From Neolecta irregularis DAH-3 (Eukaryota; Ascomycota; Neolectomycetes; Neolectales; Neolectaceae), in contig LXFE01003776.1 of the NCBI GenBank assembly GCA_001929475.1, positions 1 to 15,519 on the forward strand: a stretch of DNA of 15,519 nt, read 5' to 3'. The position numbers were made by a program, and so were the translations under genes. Below, piece after piece: positions 8,205-15,519 of this stretch. How positions within the stretch are numbered: the stretch's first letter is position 1; each line of letters opens with the position of its first letter. The notes under the pieces were generated by a model. It had not been told where the DNA came from, did not search any database, and worked only from the letters and a program-made list of their open reading frames with translations.

Positions 8205-11200
8205 CTACACGGCCAGCTCGAAATTCATGGTATCTACAAACACGGAAACCTCGCGTTCCTTTTCCAAAACGAATATCTGACGTGCTGAATCGAGATAATC
8301 TAATTCACAAGAGATGTCTGTACGACAAGAGTCGATTTCAATGGAAGGAAGCATTGTCCAGCCTGCTTTTAACGGAATAAGCGTTAGTTCAACTTGTACG
8401 CGTCCCTCCTAACCAGAATGAGCTTTCTTTTGTAGGAATGAAAGATACGGAAACTGTGAACTGGCCTCTTATTTTGCCTGATATCAACCAACGACTCGTA
8501 TCGGCGATGACGTTATAAATAAAAGCTGCAGAAGAAACATCATGATTTGGAGATCCGGCCCATACAGTTGAAGTGGACAGATAAAGTGTCGCAGAGATGG
8601 GTTCACCTGTTCTTGAGACTTGAGTTTCATGAGTACCTAGATGGACTGTATGAACGACTTGGATTTGCGGGACGTCGACTGGTATCATAATCACTCGATC
8701 CTCCGAAACCAAATTCTCGATAACAACGTCATTCTATACCGTCAATAGGGTTATTTAAACCCAAACCTGTAAAGTTTCTTTGAGACACTGAATAACCAGG
8801 TCGCGATCAGCAGGAACAATTTGTCCAATAACATCCATCCAATCCGATTCCTCAAACCTTTCCAAAACAATCTGATTGGTCAAACCAACACGCACCAAAT
8901 CAATTTTCAAAAATCGAAAGTGTAAAGCGGAAATCAGTAAAATGGCATATTTAAACACTAGAGTTTCTCGAAAGGTTGAAATAACCCAAGACCGTATAAC
9001 CGCTTCGATATCTAGAGTCAAATGAACCCACTAACGTGATATACCCTCACGCAGTGTACGATATTTAATAGTTAAAAAAAGTGGCTGGGGGAACAACGAC
9101 GAATCCGTCCGAACAATTTGAATAACATGCGAAACCATCTGTCCCGGAAACACAATCTAAAAATAAGCAATAACATCAGAAAAAACGAAACCATTGCATC
9201 GTCTATTGTTCCTCCAGAGAGGACTTTATAACCTTCCGTTCCCTCGATTGTCGATTGTAATATACGCACGGGAACCATCGAACCACAAGTAACCATAAAC
9301 TTTGAAAACAAACTACCAATCAACTTGCGACTCTCGGAAGGGGGTTTCTGACCTACTGGATTTAAAGTAATCTTGAACGTTGACGGCGAGGGGAAGGGAA
9401 GTAGTCACTCCAACCAGTGAACAATATATAAACGATCCAAAAGACGTCTCGTAACTAATTTCAACGCTCAACTATCATATTAATTAGTATGCTATTAATT
9501 TATTCGTACAGAAAGAAGAGTTGTATCCGAATCTGCTGTATATGGAATTTCGAAAACGATTAAATTGCTTTGATCGACGTGAGAAAATTCGATAGCTCCT
9601 TTAGTATTATAATTGATACCAAAAGGCTCATTCGCTATTTAATAAACCAGGAGAATTAGGGGGAGAGGAAAGGTACCGTTGAATGCTTTGATATTGGGTA
9701 TATGTAAACGAATCCCGCCAGTAGCGATTTTAATTAAACATGACCCTCGTTCAATTGAATTTCTCCCCGGTGAAATTTCTAGCACAACTTTTCTAGGATC
9801 ACCTAGATGGACTAAATATCAGAAAAAAACGACAAAGGTTGAGACTTTGGCTGGGGAGACGGAGACGTGGGGTGAGAGAATTGACGTGTGGAATGAGATT
9901 TATTTTCTTTTTCGAAGAGTCAAGGAAATCGTGTTTAAACGATATGTTTCCTAGGCCCAGTGTACATTGTTCCAAAACGTAAATCCCCGGGATAGTCACC
10001 TGGGAGTAAGGAGCCGAGCAACTATTGGGATACGGTACCTTTGTATATAGAGTAACAACTGTACTCTTTTTTGGGGGAAGAGTAATGGCGGTTGCATCGA
10101 ACCATACCTGTCTGGAATTTTCGACAAGAGCAAGTTGGACACGAATCCAATCAATATGGACGTCTGCGTCATTAGGATTCAAAAGGACTAGATCGATTTG
10201 GAATCCGTCGTGTAAGGTACATGGACCGGCCCAATTATCTCCCAATCCAACTTTTAAAAACCCAACTACCGATTTCTCAGTTTCTATGGTTAGACAGTCA
10301 AGAGGAGAGTAGGAGGGGCACCTGGGACTGTTGTAGCTATTGATTCGATTTGTTTAATCCAAATTGAATCGCGGTGGTTTTGTAAAATAGACAAAAGACA
10401 CTGCAAATACCCCGCCCAATCTCCACTCCGTTTCAAACACTCTGCATAAACAAGTAATATCTCGTATTCAATCACCTTCCATCCACTTTTCTCCACTACG
10501 AAGTTTAATTTTGACAAGATTTCGATTGCTGCAGAGTAATTCTTTTGAGAGAAGCGGAGGAGCGCGATTTCGGAGAGGAGACGGTCTATTGATTTTTTAC
10601 GATTGGAGGAACGGAAACTGGCTAGGGTTTTTTCGCAGAGATTGTCGTATAATTTGAAAAAGTTTGTTGGTGATTCTAATGCTTCCAGAATCTGTGAGTT
10701 GGTAACCGACATGGATGTCGTCACGGTACTGGATTGTGTAGTCTCCGTCCGAGCGACAGCTTCAGTTTGAGTATTAGATTGTGTACCGAGTTCCATTTGA
10801 GCGACATCAGCTTGAGTACTAGATTGGATATCAGGTTCCGTTTGGGTGACATCAGTTTGAGTACTAGATTGGATGTCAGGTTCCGTTTGAATGACATCAG
10901 TTTGAAAGTTCGATTCGTCGGGATTCTCTGGAGCGACAGTACCAGTTTCTGTCAGAGTACTAGATTCGGCGATAAACCCCCTCTTTTTCGCAAACTTCTC
11001 CAGCTGTTTTCTGGCAAAATCATACAACTCTGCTTTTCCCGCAGATAACTGGACTCCACTCGCCGTATTCACCGCCCTGATAATATCCAACGAGGCGGAA
11101 TAAATCCAACTCCATCTCCGCTCTTCATTTATTCCTTTCAATGTACGATTTACCGAGGAAATAAAGTCTCGTGAGCGGGAGACTAGTTCTTGGTGCCGGG

Positions 11201-12205
11201 ATAATTGTAAGAGAAGGGATGCTTGTCTCGCAAAGAGAAAACATTGAAAGTCAAAAACTGAGATTTCGTTCTGGAGGATGAGATTGCGGTATGGTTTATT
11301 TGTTGGTGGAATAAAAGAAAGAGAGTCGTCTGTTGGATCCGTGCCTCCTTTTTTTGAAAAGACAACTAGTTGATCCGAGTGATCTGTTAACGACTGGATG
11401 AATGATAATTCGAGTTCATCGTATTGAATGAGGGCATCTTCAAATAGTGCCATATGTTCAAAAGACTGGGCTAGACCTTCCTTTAACGAAAAGAAAGTGA
11501 GATAATTCCAGCCAGGGAGTGTTCTTTGAGCGTCTACTTTTCTAATGTCTTCTTCATAGCCTGAGACTCGTGCATCAAAAGCGATGAGGATTCCCATTTT
11601 CATTTTTACAAAGAGATCATCCCAGACTTCTGGTTCCTCTCTTTCACTTTTCAATTGGACGCATCTGATTAACTAGGCAGACAAAGGGAATACCTGTCAC
11701 GTTTTGAGGTATTAAAGTCTGCTTTTATTTTGTCAAAGACGCTGCCTTTCATGCCGAAGAAGGAGGATTGGGAGGAGGCGGGGAGGTTAGGGACGACATG
11801 GACGATCATCCACTCTTGGTTTTTGCGGGCAGTAGCGTTGTTGTACCACTCGCGGATGACCTTTCTGACCGAGGAGCGATAGGCATCGTTGTCCTGACAT
11901 AAGACAGGAATATAGATTCAGATACATCACACTTTACGAAAAAGAGGTTGAGGTAGGGCTTCTCAAGCATGGAGAGAGAGGAGAGGTGCAGGGCGGGATC
12001 GTCGTGGGGCAGAAATGGTTGGAGATGGATAAGGAGAGAGGGAATAGAGCGCAGCGGGCGGGAGGCAGACTTCCAGTGCAGATTGCGGAGAGGCAAGCGG
12101 AAGGCGAGCTCGTCTGAGATGGCGGGATACAGATGGAAGGGATCACAGTCTGGAATTAATAGGATATAGAAAAGACATACAAGTGACGATGAGCGTGGTA
12201 GTCAT
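8205..12205 (-). CDS. TRS130: TRAPPII complex subunit TRAPPC10/Trs130
   Basis: This is a large subunit of the TRAPPII tethering complex, which activates Rab GTPases (Ypt31/32, Rab11 type) at the late Golgi. Exons in transcript order: 12205-12181, 12149-11926, 11893-11694, 11664-10322, 10283-9846, 9811-9677, 9634-9510, 9471-9353, 9312-9192, 9156-9045, 9011-8767, 8733-8449, 8408-8205. They sum to 3576 nt, or 1191 residues (yeast about 1100, human about 1260). The N-terminal part carries KRDRC and PGW...YDELE segments typical of the family. The middle holds TPR-like helices. The C-terminal half has the fungal LAVNVQDYFK / LFSKF block and ends with VELTLIPLKAG and CELDY. A 15-residue repeat (about residues 404-449) lies in the linker. 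The 5' exons are visibly more GC-rich than the 3' ones. The start is the first ATG in frame, before a 31-nt intron. Confidence 0.93.
10769..10903 (-). repeat. Three 45-bp tandem repeats inside TRAPPC10
   Basis: Units 10769-10813, 10814-10858 and 10859-10903 are exactly 45 bp apart. They share a GAGTA(C/T)TAG start and a GACATCAG end on the plus strand. A degenerate further copy precedes them (about 10736-10768). On the coding strand they encode a 15-residue unit rich in Gln, Thr, Ser and Asp/Glu (TQTDVTQTEPDIQSS type). The array keeps the frame and lies in a non-conserved linker, so copy number probably varies between strains. Confidence 0.9.
11665..11693 (-). other. 29-nt intron, shortest in the window
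   Basis: In TRAPPC10 this intron splits the Arg codon of KRDRCVQL. On the coding strand it starts GTATTC and ends AATCAG with a TTAAT-like branch element. The phase (2) and the protein across the junction match the human DRCVVL segment, so the boundaries are firm. Confidence 0.85.
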
Positions 12206-12217
12206 ATCAATTGATAT
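12204..12217. repeat. Perfect 14-bp palindrome at the TRAPPC10 start codon
   Basis: ATATCAATTGATAT is its own reverse complement. Its last bases on the minus strand supply the AT of the TRAPPC10 ATG (12205-12203). It could be a binding site near the transcription start or an RNA hairpin over the initiation codon. It could also be chance in AT-rich DNA. Confidence 0.6.
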
Positions 12218-12225
12218 AGATTGAT

Positions 12226-12273
12226 GTGGTGGGAGTAGATGGAGTGGTAGTAGATGGACTGGAGGGAGTAGGT
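12226..12273 (-). promoter_or_regulatory. CT-rich tract upstream of TRAPPC10
   Basis: The plus strand is almost all G, A and T, with imperfect repeats of GTAGATGGA. The sense strand of TRAPPC10 therefore reads as a pyrimidine-rich CTCC/ATCTAC tract ending about 20 bases before its ATG. Pyrimidine tracts just before the start are common in fungal promoters and leaders. Function here is inferred. Confidence 0.35.
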
Positions 12274-12480
12274 AAGATATAATTTATCAGTTATGGAGAT
12301 TAATAACAATAGACATGTTCAAGTATGAATGGATTATAGACCTCAAGAAGGCCATTCCCAGACAAGCTGGAACATCAACAACATCCAGCCACAATGATGC
12401 GTGAGAGCGAAGTGGACGTTGTAACCATAAAGCTCTCCGACTTAAAGAACAAATATTTATTACTCGCCCAGTTTGCAACG

Positions 12481-12774
12481 TTATGACCCAAAGAGAGGTT
12501 TTCCTTTGATCAAATCGCTAATATCAATTCCCTTTTGAAGGATTCTGACCCTTGGCGGTTGGACTGTGAGACTGATATCGTTATATGTACAATATATTCT
12601 GTGATTGATTTTGAATTGATATCTGTGGTCTGAGCCAGAACCTATTGTGAGAGGAGCTGTTGACAACAGCAGAAGAAAAAAATGTTTAAATTCCTCGTGA
12701 ACTCTAAGGATCGATTTATCAGTTGGTATTACGGATGAGCAGCAGCGGGATCGCGGCAAACAAGTTGAAGTCAA
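12481..12774 (-). CDS. Unrecognised open frame, possible exon
   Basis: This 97-codon frame lacks an ATG (it opens with TTG after an upstream stop). Its second half looks protein-like, with alternating hydrophobic residues and a VQPPRVRILQKGIDISDL segment suggestive of beta strands followed by a helix. I do not recognise the family. A neighbouring ATG at about 12790 in another frame could join through a short intron, but no junction I tried gave a convincing product. It may be an exon of a small gene or a relic. Confidence 0.25.
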   Translation of the reverse strand: MTSTCLPRSRCCSSVIPTDKSILRVHEEFKHFFLLLLSTAPLTIGSGSDHRYQFKINHRIYCTYNDISLTVQPPRVRILQKGIDISDLIKGKPLFGS

Positions 12775-12950
12775 GGCATATAAGTGCAGTCATTAGTAAA
12801 ATTAGCCTGAGAATTTGTTTCCGCTATTTTGTACACCAATATATGTAACGGGGACACTACGGAATAGACCAGTGTAGGATCAGTGCTGCGGATGGGCTGT
12901 GGGCTTAGCCAAACACATGGGCCAAAACAGTATCACCTGATCTTGGCTCA

Positions 12951-13555
12951 GTGTGGCCACCACCGACGGGTGGATTAGTAATCCACCCACCCACCAGAGA
13001 ACTCTTAGGTTATGAATTCGACTCATACATCATTCTCTCGTTCACCGACAGAACATTGATTTTATCCGTTGGAGAGACAGTGAAAAGTAACAGATACCGG
13101 TATTCTCTCATCAACACCTACAATTGCCGTCCAGCAACTCGGCCAAGATGCACTTATTCAGATCCACCCAGGCACCATCCGGTATATCCGCGCAGACGGA
13201 AAAATCCTCGACTGGAAAGCCCCAGCTCAAAAACTATCCAACGAGCTACCACGAATCAAAGACAAGTCGCGAACGCATTGAGTAGTGGAGAATTAGTATA
13301 CTTTGAATTGGACAGCGGAGAACTACAAGAACATCTGGAACGGAAACAAATGACTAGCACCATCATTGCATTGAGCATTGGCGAAGATCCAGAAGGAAGA
13401 GCAAGGAATAGTTTTGTGGTTTGTTGATCCGAGAACGATGTTGGTTCTCAGGCTGTTGCGTGTGATGATAGCACTGTTGGAATCATTCTCTAGATCTGTC
13501 GAGCACTCTTGATTCTCTTGGCATTCAAGCTCTCAGTGCACCTGCAAGCTCACTT
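12951..13555 (+). pseudogene. RSE1: Internal fragment of splicing factor RSE1/SF3B3, frameshifted
   Basis: About 170 residues match the middle of RSE1, the SF3b U2 snRNP beta-propeller protein (about 1200 residues when whole). Blocks in order: [64 protein letters not shown], then AVACDDSTVGIIL and SLGIQALSAPASSL. An ordinary 36-nt intron (13416-13451) is retained, and 12970-13008 may be another. Three breaks are visible: two bases missing at the A run 13083-13086, one missing at the A run 13229-13233, and one missing near 13491. The match begins without a 5' part and stops at a donor-like GTATG (13556) with no following exon. It is therefore a partial DNA-level copy, not a retrocopy. The flanking long genes show no coding frameshift, which argues against simple read error. 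Confidence 0.8.
12968..12988. repeat. Inverted repeat with 10-bp arms at the edge of the RSE1 fragment
   Basis: The arm GGGTGGATTA (12968-12977) is followed by a single G and then its exact reverse complement TAATCCACCC (12979-12988). It lies at the 5' boundary of the RSE1-like homology. An 8-bp palindrome, GTGGCCAC (12953-12960), sits just before it. The near-perfect palindrome could mark a breakpoint or form a hairpin. Confidence 0.85.
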
Positions 13556-14072
13556 GTATGTAGACATGTATCCTTACAGTTATAAAAAGAAAAAGCTCCC
13601 TGCAAACCTCATCCTTTTGAATCAGCCTGGCAACTCAGCATGGTCAAACATTTTTCTGCTCTTGCAAATGTTTTCCTGGATTTCTTCCTCACGTCCTTGT
13701 TGGGTATAATTTCTTCATCAACCTCTAAATCCCAGTCTCTGCGATGCCATCCTATATCCAAGATAGACCATCTGACAAGGCGGTTATCGAGTGATCATAT
13801 GGTATTCGATATACAATTGTCTTACACTTATTCGTTTCGACAAGCAGAGCATCTGAGCTTGCCTATATTTATCAATTCTGTGAGCAAATGTGGATTTCCG
13901 TTTTTACCAACGTGATGGATACTTTGTGCTACATAGGAATATTACAATTCTGCGTATCTAGCTTCCACTTGCCATCTTGCCTGTGGTCTTGCTGATGTGC
14001 TGTAGGTCGGTATGCTTGTACGTGTGATCAGACTGCACTACACCTCGTCATGCTAATCTGATTTGCACCCGC
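13556..14072. other. Unassigned region between the RSE1 relic and the kelch gene
   Basis: The region has overlapping plus-strand frames (13509-13709 and 13640-13915) of Ser/Leu/Phe-rich, membrane-like composition, but none with a recognisable motif or a proper exon structure. I tested for continuation of RSE1 here and saw none. The last 100 bases become GC-richer towards the kelch start and presumably contain its promoter. Confidence 0.45.
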
Positions 14073-15448
14073 ATGCCACACCGCAAACACTTTGGCAATT
14101 CTTCTGTCATCTCTAATCCCCGAAACACTATTATTGCCCCTGTCATCTCTAATCTTCAAAGCCCTATCCTTCCAGTTTCTGCCCCTGTCAGACCGCCCAC
14201 GACTGGCGCGTACTGGCACAAAACGCCCTTTGGGTCACTGCCCCGCCGCGCCCACTCTGCCACTCTTGTTGGAGATGAAATCTGCATCTTTGGCGGTTGC
14301 GATCGCAACTCCTGCTTCAACACGCTGTTTGTGCTTTCGCCGTGCTTCTACTCGCTCACACAACTGTCGACCTATGGCACCCGTCCGCCGCCCCTCCGCG
14401 CCCACACAATCACCCCTTACAACGACTCTCTCATCCTTTTTGGTGGCGGCGACGGTTCAAACTACCACAACGCCCTGTATCTCCTCCACCACCGCGTCTG
14501 GAAGAAAATAGACCAAAAGGGCGACATTCCGTCCCCGCGCCGCGCCCACACCGCTGTCCTCCACCAACCCTCAAACTCGCTCCTCCTCTACGGCGGCGGC
14601 GATGGCGCGAGAGCCCTCGACGACATGTACTCTCTTAATCTTGCCTCCTGGACCTGGTCAAAACTGTCCCAGAAAACCCGTCCAAAAAGCCGAGGCTACC
14701 ATACAGCAGATCTCATCGGCGACAAAATGGTTGTCACAGGCGGCAGCGACGGTGTAGACTGCTTTGAGTATCTCTGTATTGTTGTCCTGCTAATTCCAGC
14801 GACATCCACATCTACGATATCAAATCAAATTCATGGTCCCTTCCCCCCCTATCCACAAAATATAAACGTCTCTCGCACTCCAGCGTCCGCGTAGGAAGTT
14901 ATCTATTCATTTTCGGCGGTCATAACGGCTATCAATATAATTCAGAGCTTCTCCTGTTTAATTTGGGTATATTTTTGTTTCTTGTTTTTATTAATTACAG
15001 TAACTTTGGAATATGAAACCAAAAAGATTTATGGATCGGTGCCTGAACCAAGAGGTTATGCAAGCTTGACATTGTATAACAATACTCTTTATTTAATCGG
15101 TATGTTTTGGAAACTTTTATTTATTTCAATTTTTATCCTGCTTTTGTTTATAATGTCGTTTATAATACGTTAATTTATGTATATATCCGGGGTTCCTTTA
15201 TAATCGTCTTTTCTATCATTGCGTTTCTTTTATTCTTCTTTCTTTCGTGTTTTTGTTCTTTCAAAATTTTCTTTTTTCTTTCTTTTTTCTTTTCTAATCC
15301 GTTTCCTTCCTTTTATTTGGCTTATTCTTTAGGCGGGTTCGATGGATCAACCGTATTTGACCAAATTTACGCTTTAGAACTCGGTGCAAGTGCTTATCTA
15401 AGTCAGATTGATGGGTTTCAAGTTGGCTCTGGACAAAGGAGTATCTGA
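14073..15448 (+). CDS. Kelch-repeat beta-propeller protein
   Basis: Exons: 14073-14767, 14800-14966, 15001-15099, 15333-15448. They sum to 1077 nt, or 358 residues. After a Ser/Pro-rich N-terminal 45 residues comes YWHKTP and six kelch units with the usual GG pairs: RRAHSATL..FGG, LRAHTITP..FGGG, RRAHTAVL..YGGG, RGYHTADL..TGG, LSHSSVRV..FGGH and RGYASLTL..IGG, each followed by a D/N-x-hydrophobic strand. The order, spacing and the closing AYLSQIDGF segment match a conserved fungal kelch family of about this size, so the gene looks complete. Such proteins are scaffolds for protein contacts; I cannot name the partner. Exon 1 is markedly GC-rich with C-ending codons, while the later exons are AT-rich. 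The third intron (15100-15332) is 233 nt. The last residues and stop come from a tandem repeat. The start is the ATG at 14073; no other is better supported. Confidence 0.9.
14104..14154 (+). repeat. 15-bp direct repeat in the kelch N-terminus
   Basis: CTGTCATCTCTAATC occurs at 14104-14118 and again at 14140-14154, 36 nt apart. Both copies are in the same frame and encode a VISN motif. It looks like a small in-frame duplication in the variable N-terminal segment of the kelch protein. Confidence 0.85.
15100..15332 (+). other. 233-nt outlier intron in the kelch gene
   Basis: The intron splits a Gly codon of the last IGG..DGS kelch blade. It begins GTATGT and ends CTTTAG after a long T/CT-rich stretch. 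The protein across the junction is correct for the family, so the boundaries are firm. Of the 36 introns I placed in the window it is by far the longest. I see no snoRNA boxes or open frame of note in it; it is mostly low-complexity pyrimidine sequence. Confidence 0.85.
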
Positions 15449-15519
15449 GGATTATATTTCAAGTTGACTCTGGCAAAGGAGTATCTGATATTTCAAGTTG
15501 ACTCTGGCAAAGGAGTATC
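15416..15519 (+). repeat. Tandem repeat over the kelch stop codon
   Basis: Units start with TTTCAAGTTG at 15416, 15457 and 15491 and share CTCTGG, CAAAGGAGTATC and usually TGATA. The first is 41 nt, the second 34 nt, and the third is cut by the window end. The kelch reading frame enters the first unit and stops at its TGA (15446-15448). The array continues past the window, so its true length is unknown. Confidence 0.9.

Larger units (their letters stand above)
12206..12950. other. Promoter side of TRAPPC10; no recognised gene
   Basis: On the TRAPPC10 sense strand, the first 70 bases before the ATG form a CT-rich tract (plus-strand 12226-12273) with repeats of a TAGATGGA-like word, as in many fungal promoters or leaders. 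Beyond it lies one unrecognised minus-strand frame (12481-12774), noted separately. I see nothing assignable in the remainder up to the RSE1 fragment. Confidence 0.5.

Noticed and set aside
9336-9345. Apparent frameshift at a run of C in TRAPPC10
   Set aside because: A 40-nt intron (9313-9352) explains the frame change and gives the expected VNVQDYFK to LFSKF junction.
9679-10312. Plus-strand open frames (9679-9954, 10025-10312, also 10734-11048)
   Set aside because: They are antisense shadows of well-supported TRAPPC10 exons and have no motif of their own.
12951-13555. RSE1 fragment as a processed retrocopy
   Set aside because: A normal 36-nt intron with GT and CAG ends is still present at the right protein position, so the copy was made from DNA.
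13509-13915. Plus-strand frames after the RSE1 relic as a new membrane protein
   Set aside because: They overlap in different frames, have skewed Ser/Leu/Phe composition, no clear start or exon structure and no recognised motif.
1-15519. A co-operating gene system (defence island, metabolite cluster, mobile element)
   Set aside because: The recognised genes belong to unrelated housekeeping pathways. There are no transposase, integrase, CRISPR-like or terminal-repeat signals.

Overview
The window is nuclear DNA from a compact fungal genome. Four housekeeping genes are broken up by very short GT-AG introns, and each can be rebuilt with every exon phase closing. The proteins look most like ascomycete orthologues: an RSE1-like fragment, the TRAPPC10/Trs130 core and a fungal kelch protein. 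The intron sizes and moderate base composition would suit an early-diverging ascomycete such as Taphrinomycotina. That placement is inference from remembered family sequences, not a search.

Layout. 1-1284: no recognisable gene; three weak open frames, plus a cluster of ACGT-core palindromes just before the first real gene. 1285-3811 (+): glycogen branching enzyme, 13 exons. 3812-4485: intergenic. 4486-8096 (+): cytosolic leucyl-tRNA synthetase, 10 exons. 8205-12205 (-): TRAPPII subunit TRAPPC10/Trs130, 13 exons, convergent with the synthetase across a 108-base gap. 12206-12950: its promoter side and one unrecognised open frame. 12951-13555 (+): a decayed internal piece of the splicing factor RSE1/SF3B3. 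13556-14072: nothing recognised. 14073-15448 (+): a six-blade kelch-repeat protein, 4 exons. 15416-15519: a tandem repeat that swallows the kelch stop codon and runs off the window.

The genes act in separate pathways (glycogen storage, translation, Golgi/endosome traffic, an unassigned kelch protein). They share no visible operon-like logic, and I see no defence system, biosynthetic cluster or mobile element. I do not think the window contains a new multi-gene system. The points worth a second look are local. They are a branching-enzyme intron whose homology-consistent 3' end is TG rather than AG; the RSE1 relic with a palindrome at its edge; the tight 29-42 nt intron size class with one 233 nt outlier; stop-free introns whose lengths are multiples of three; a 45-bp in-frame repeat in TRAPPC10; the repeat-derived kelch tail; a KMAKS variant in the synthetase; and E-box/CRE-like sites before the glycogen gene.

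All gene models were assembled by hand from splice signals and remembered homologues. Exon sums are multiples of three in all four genes, which is the main internal check.
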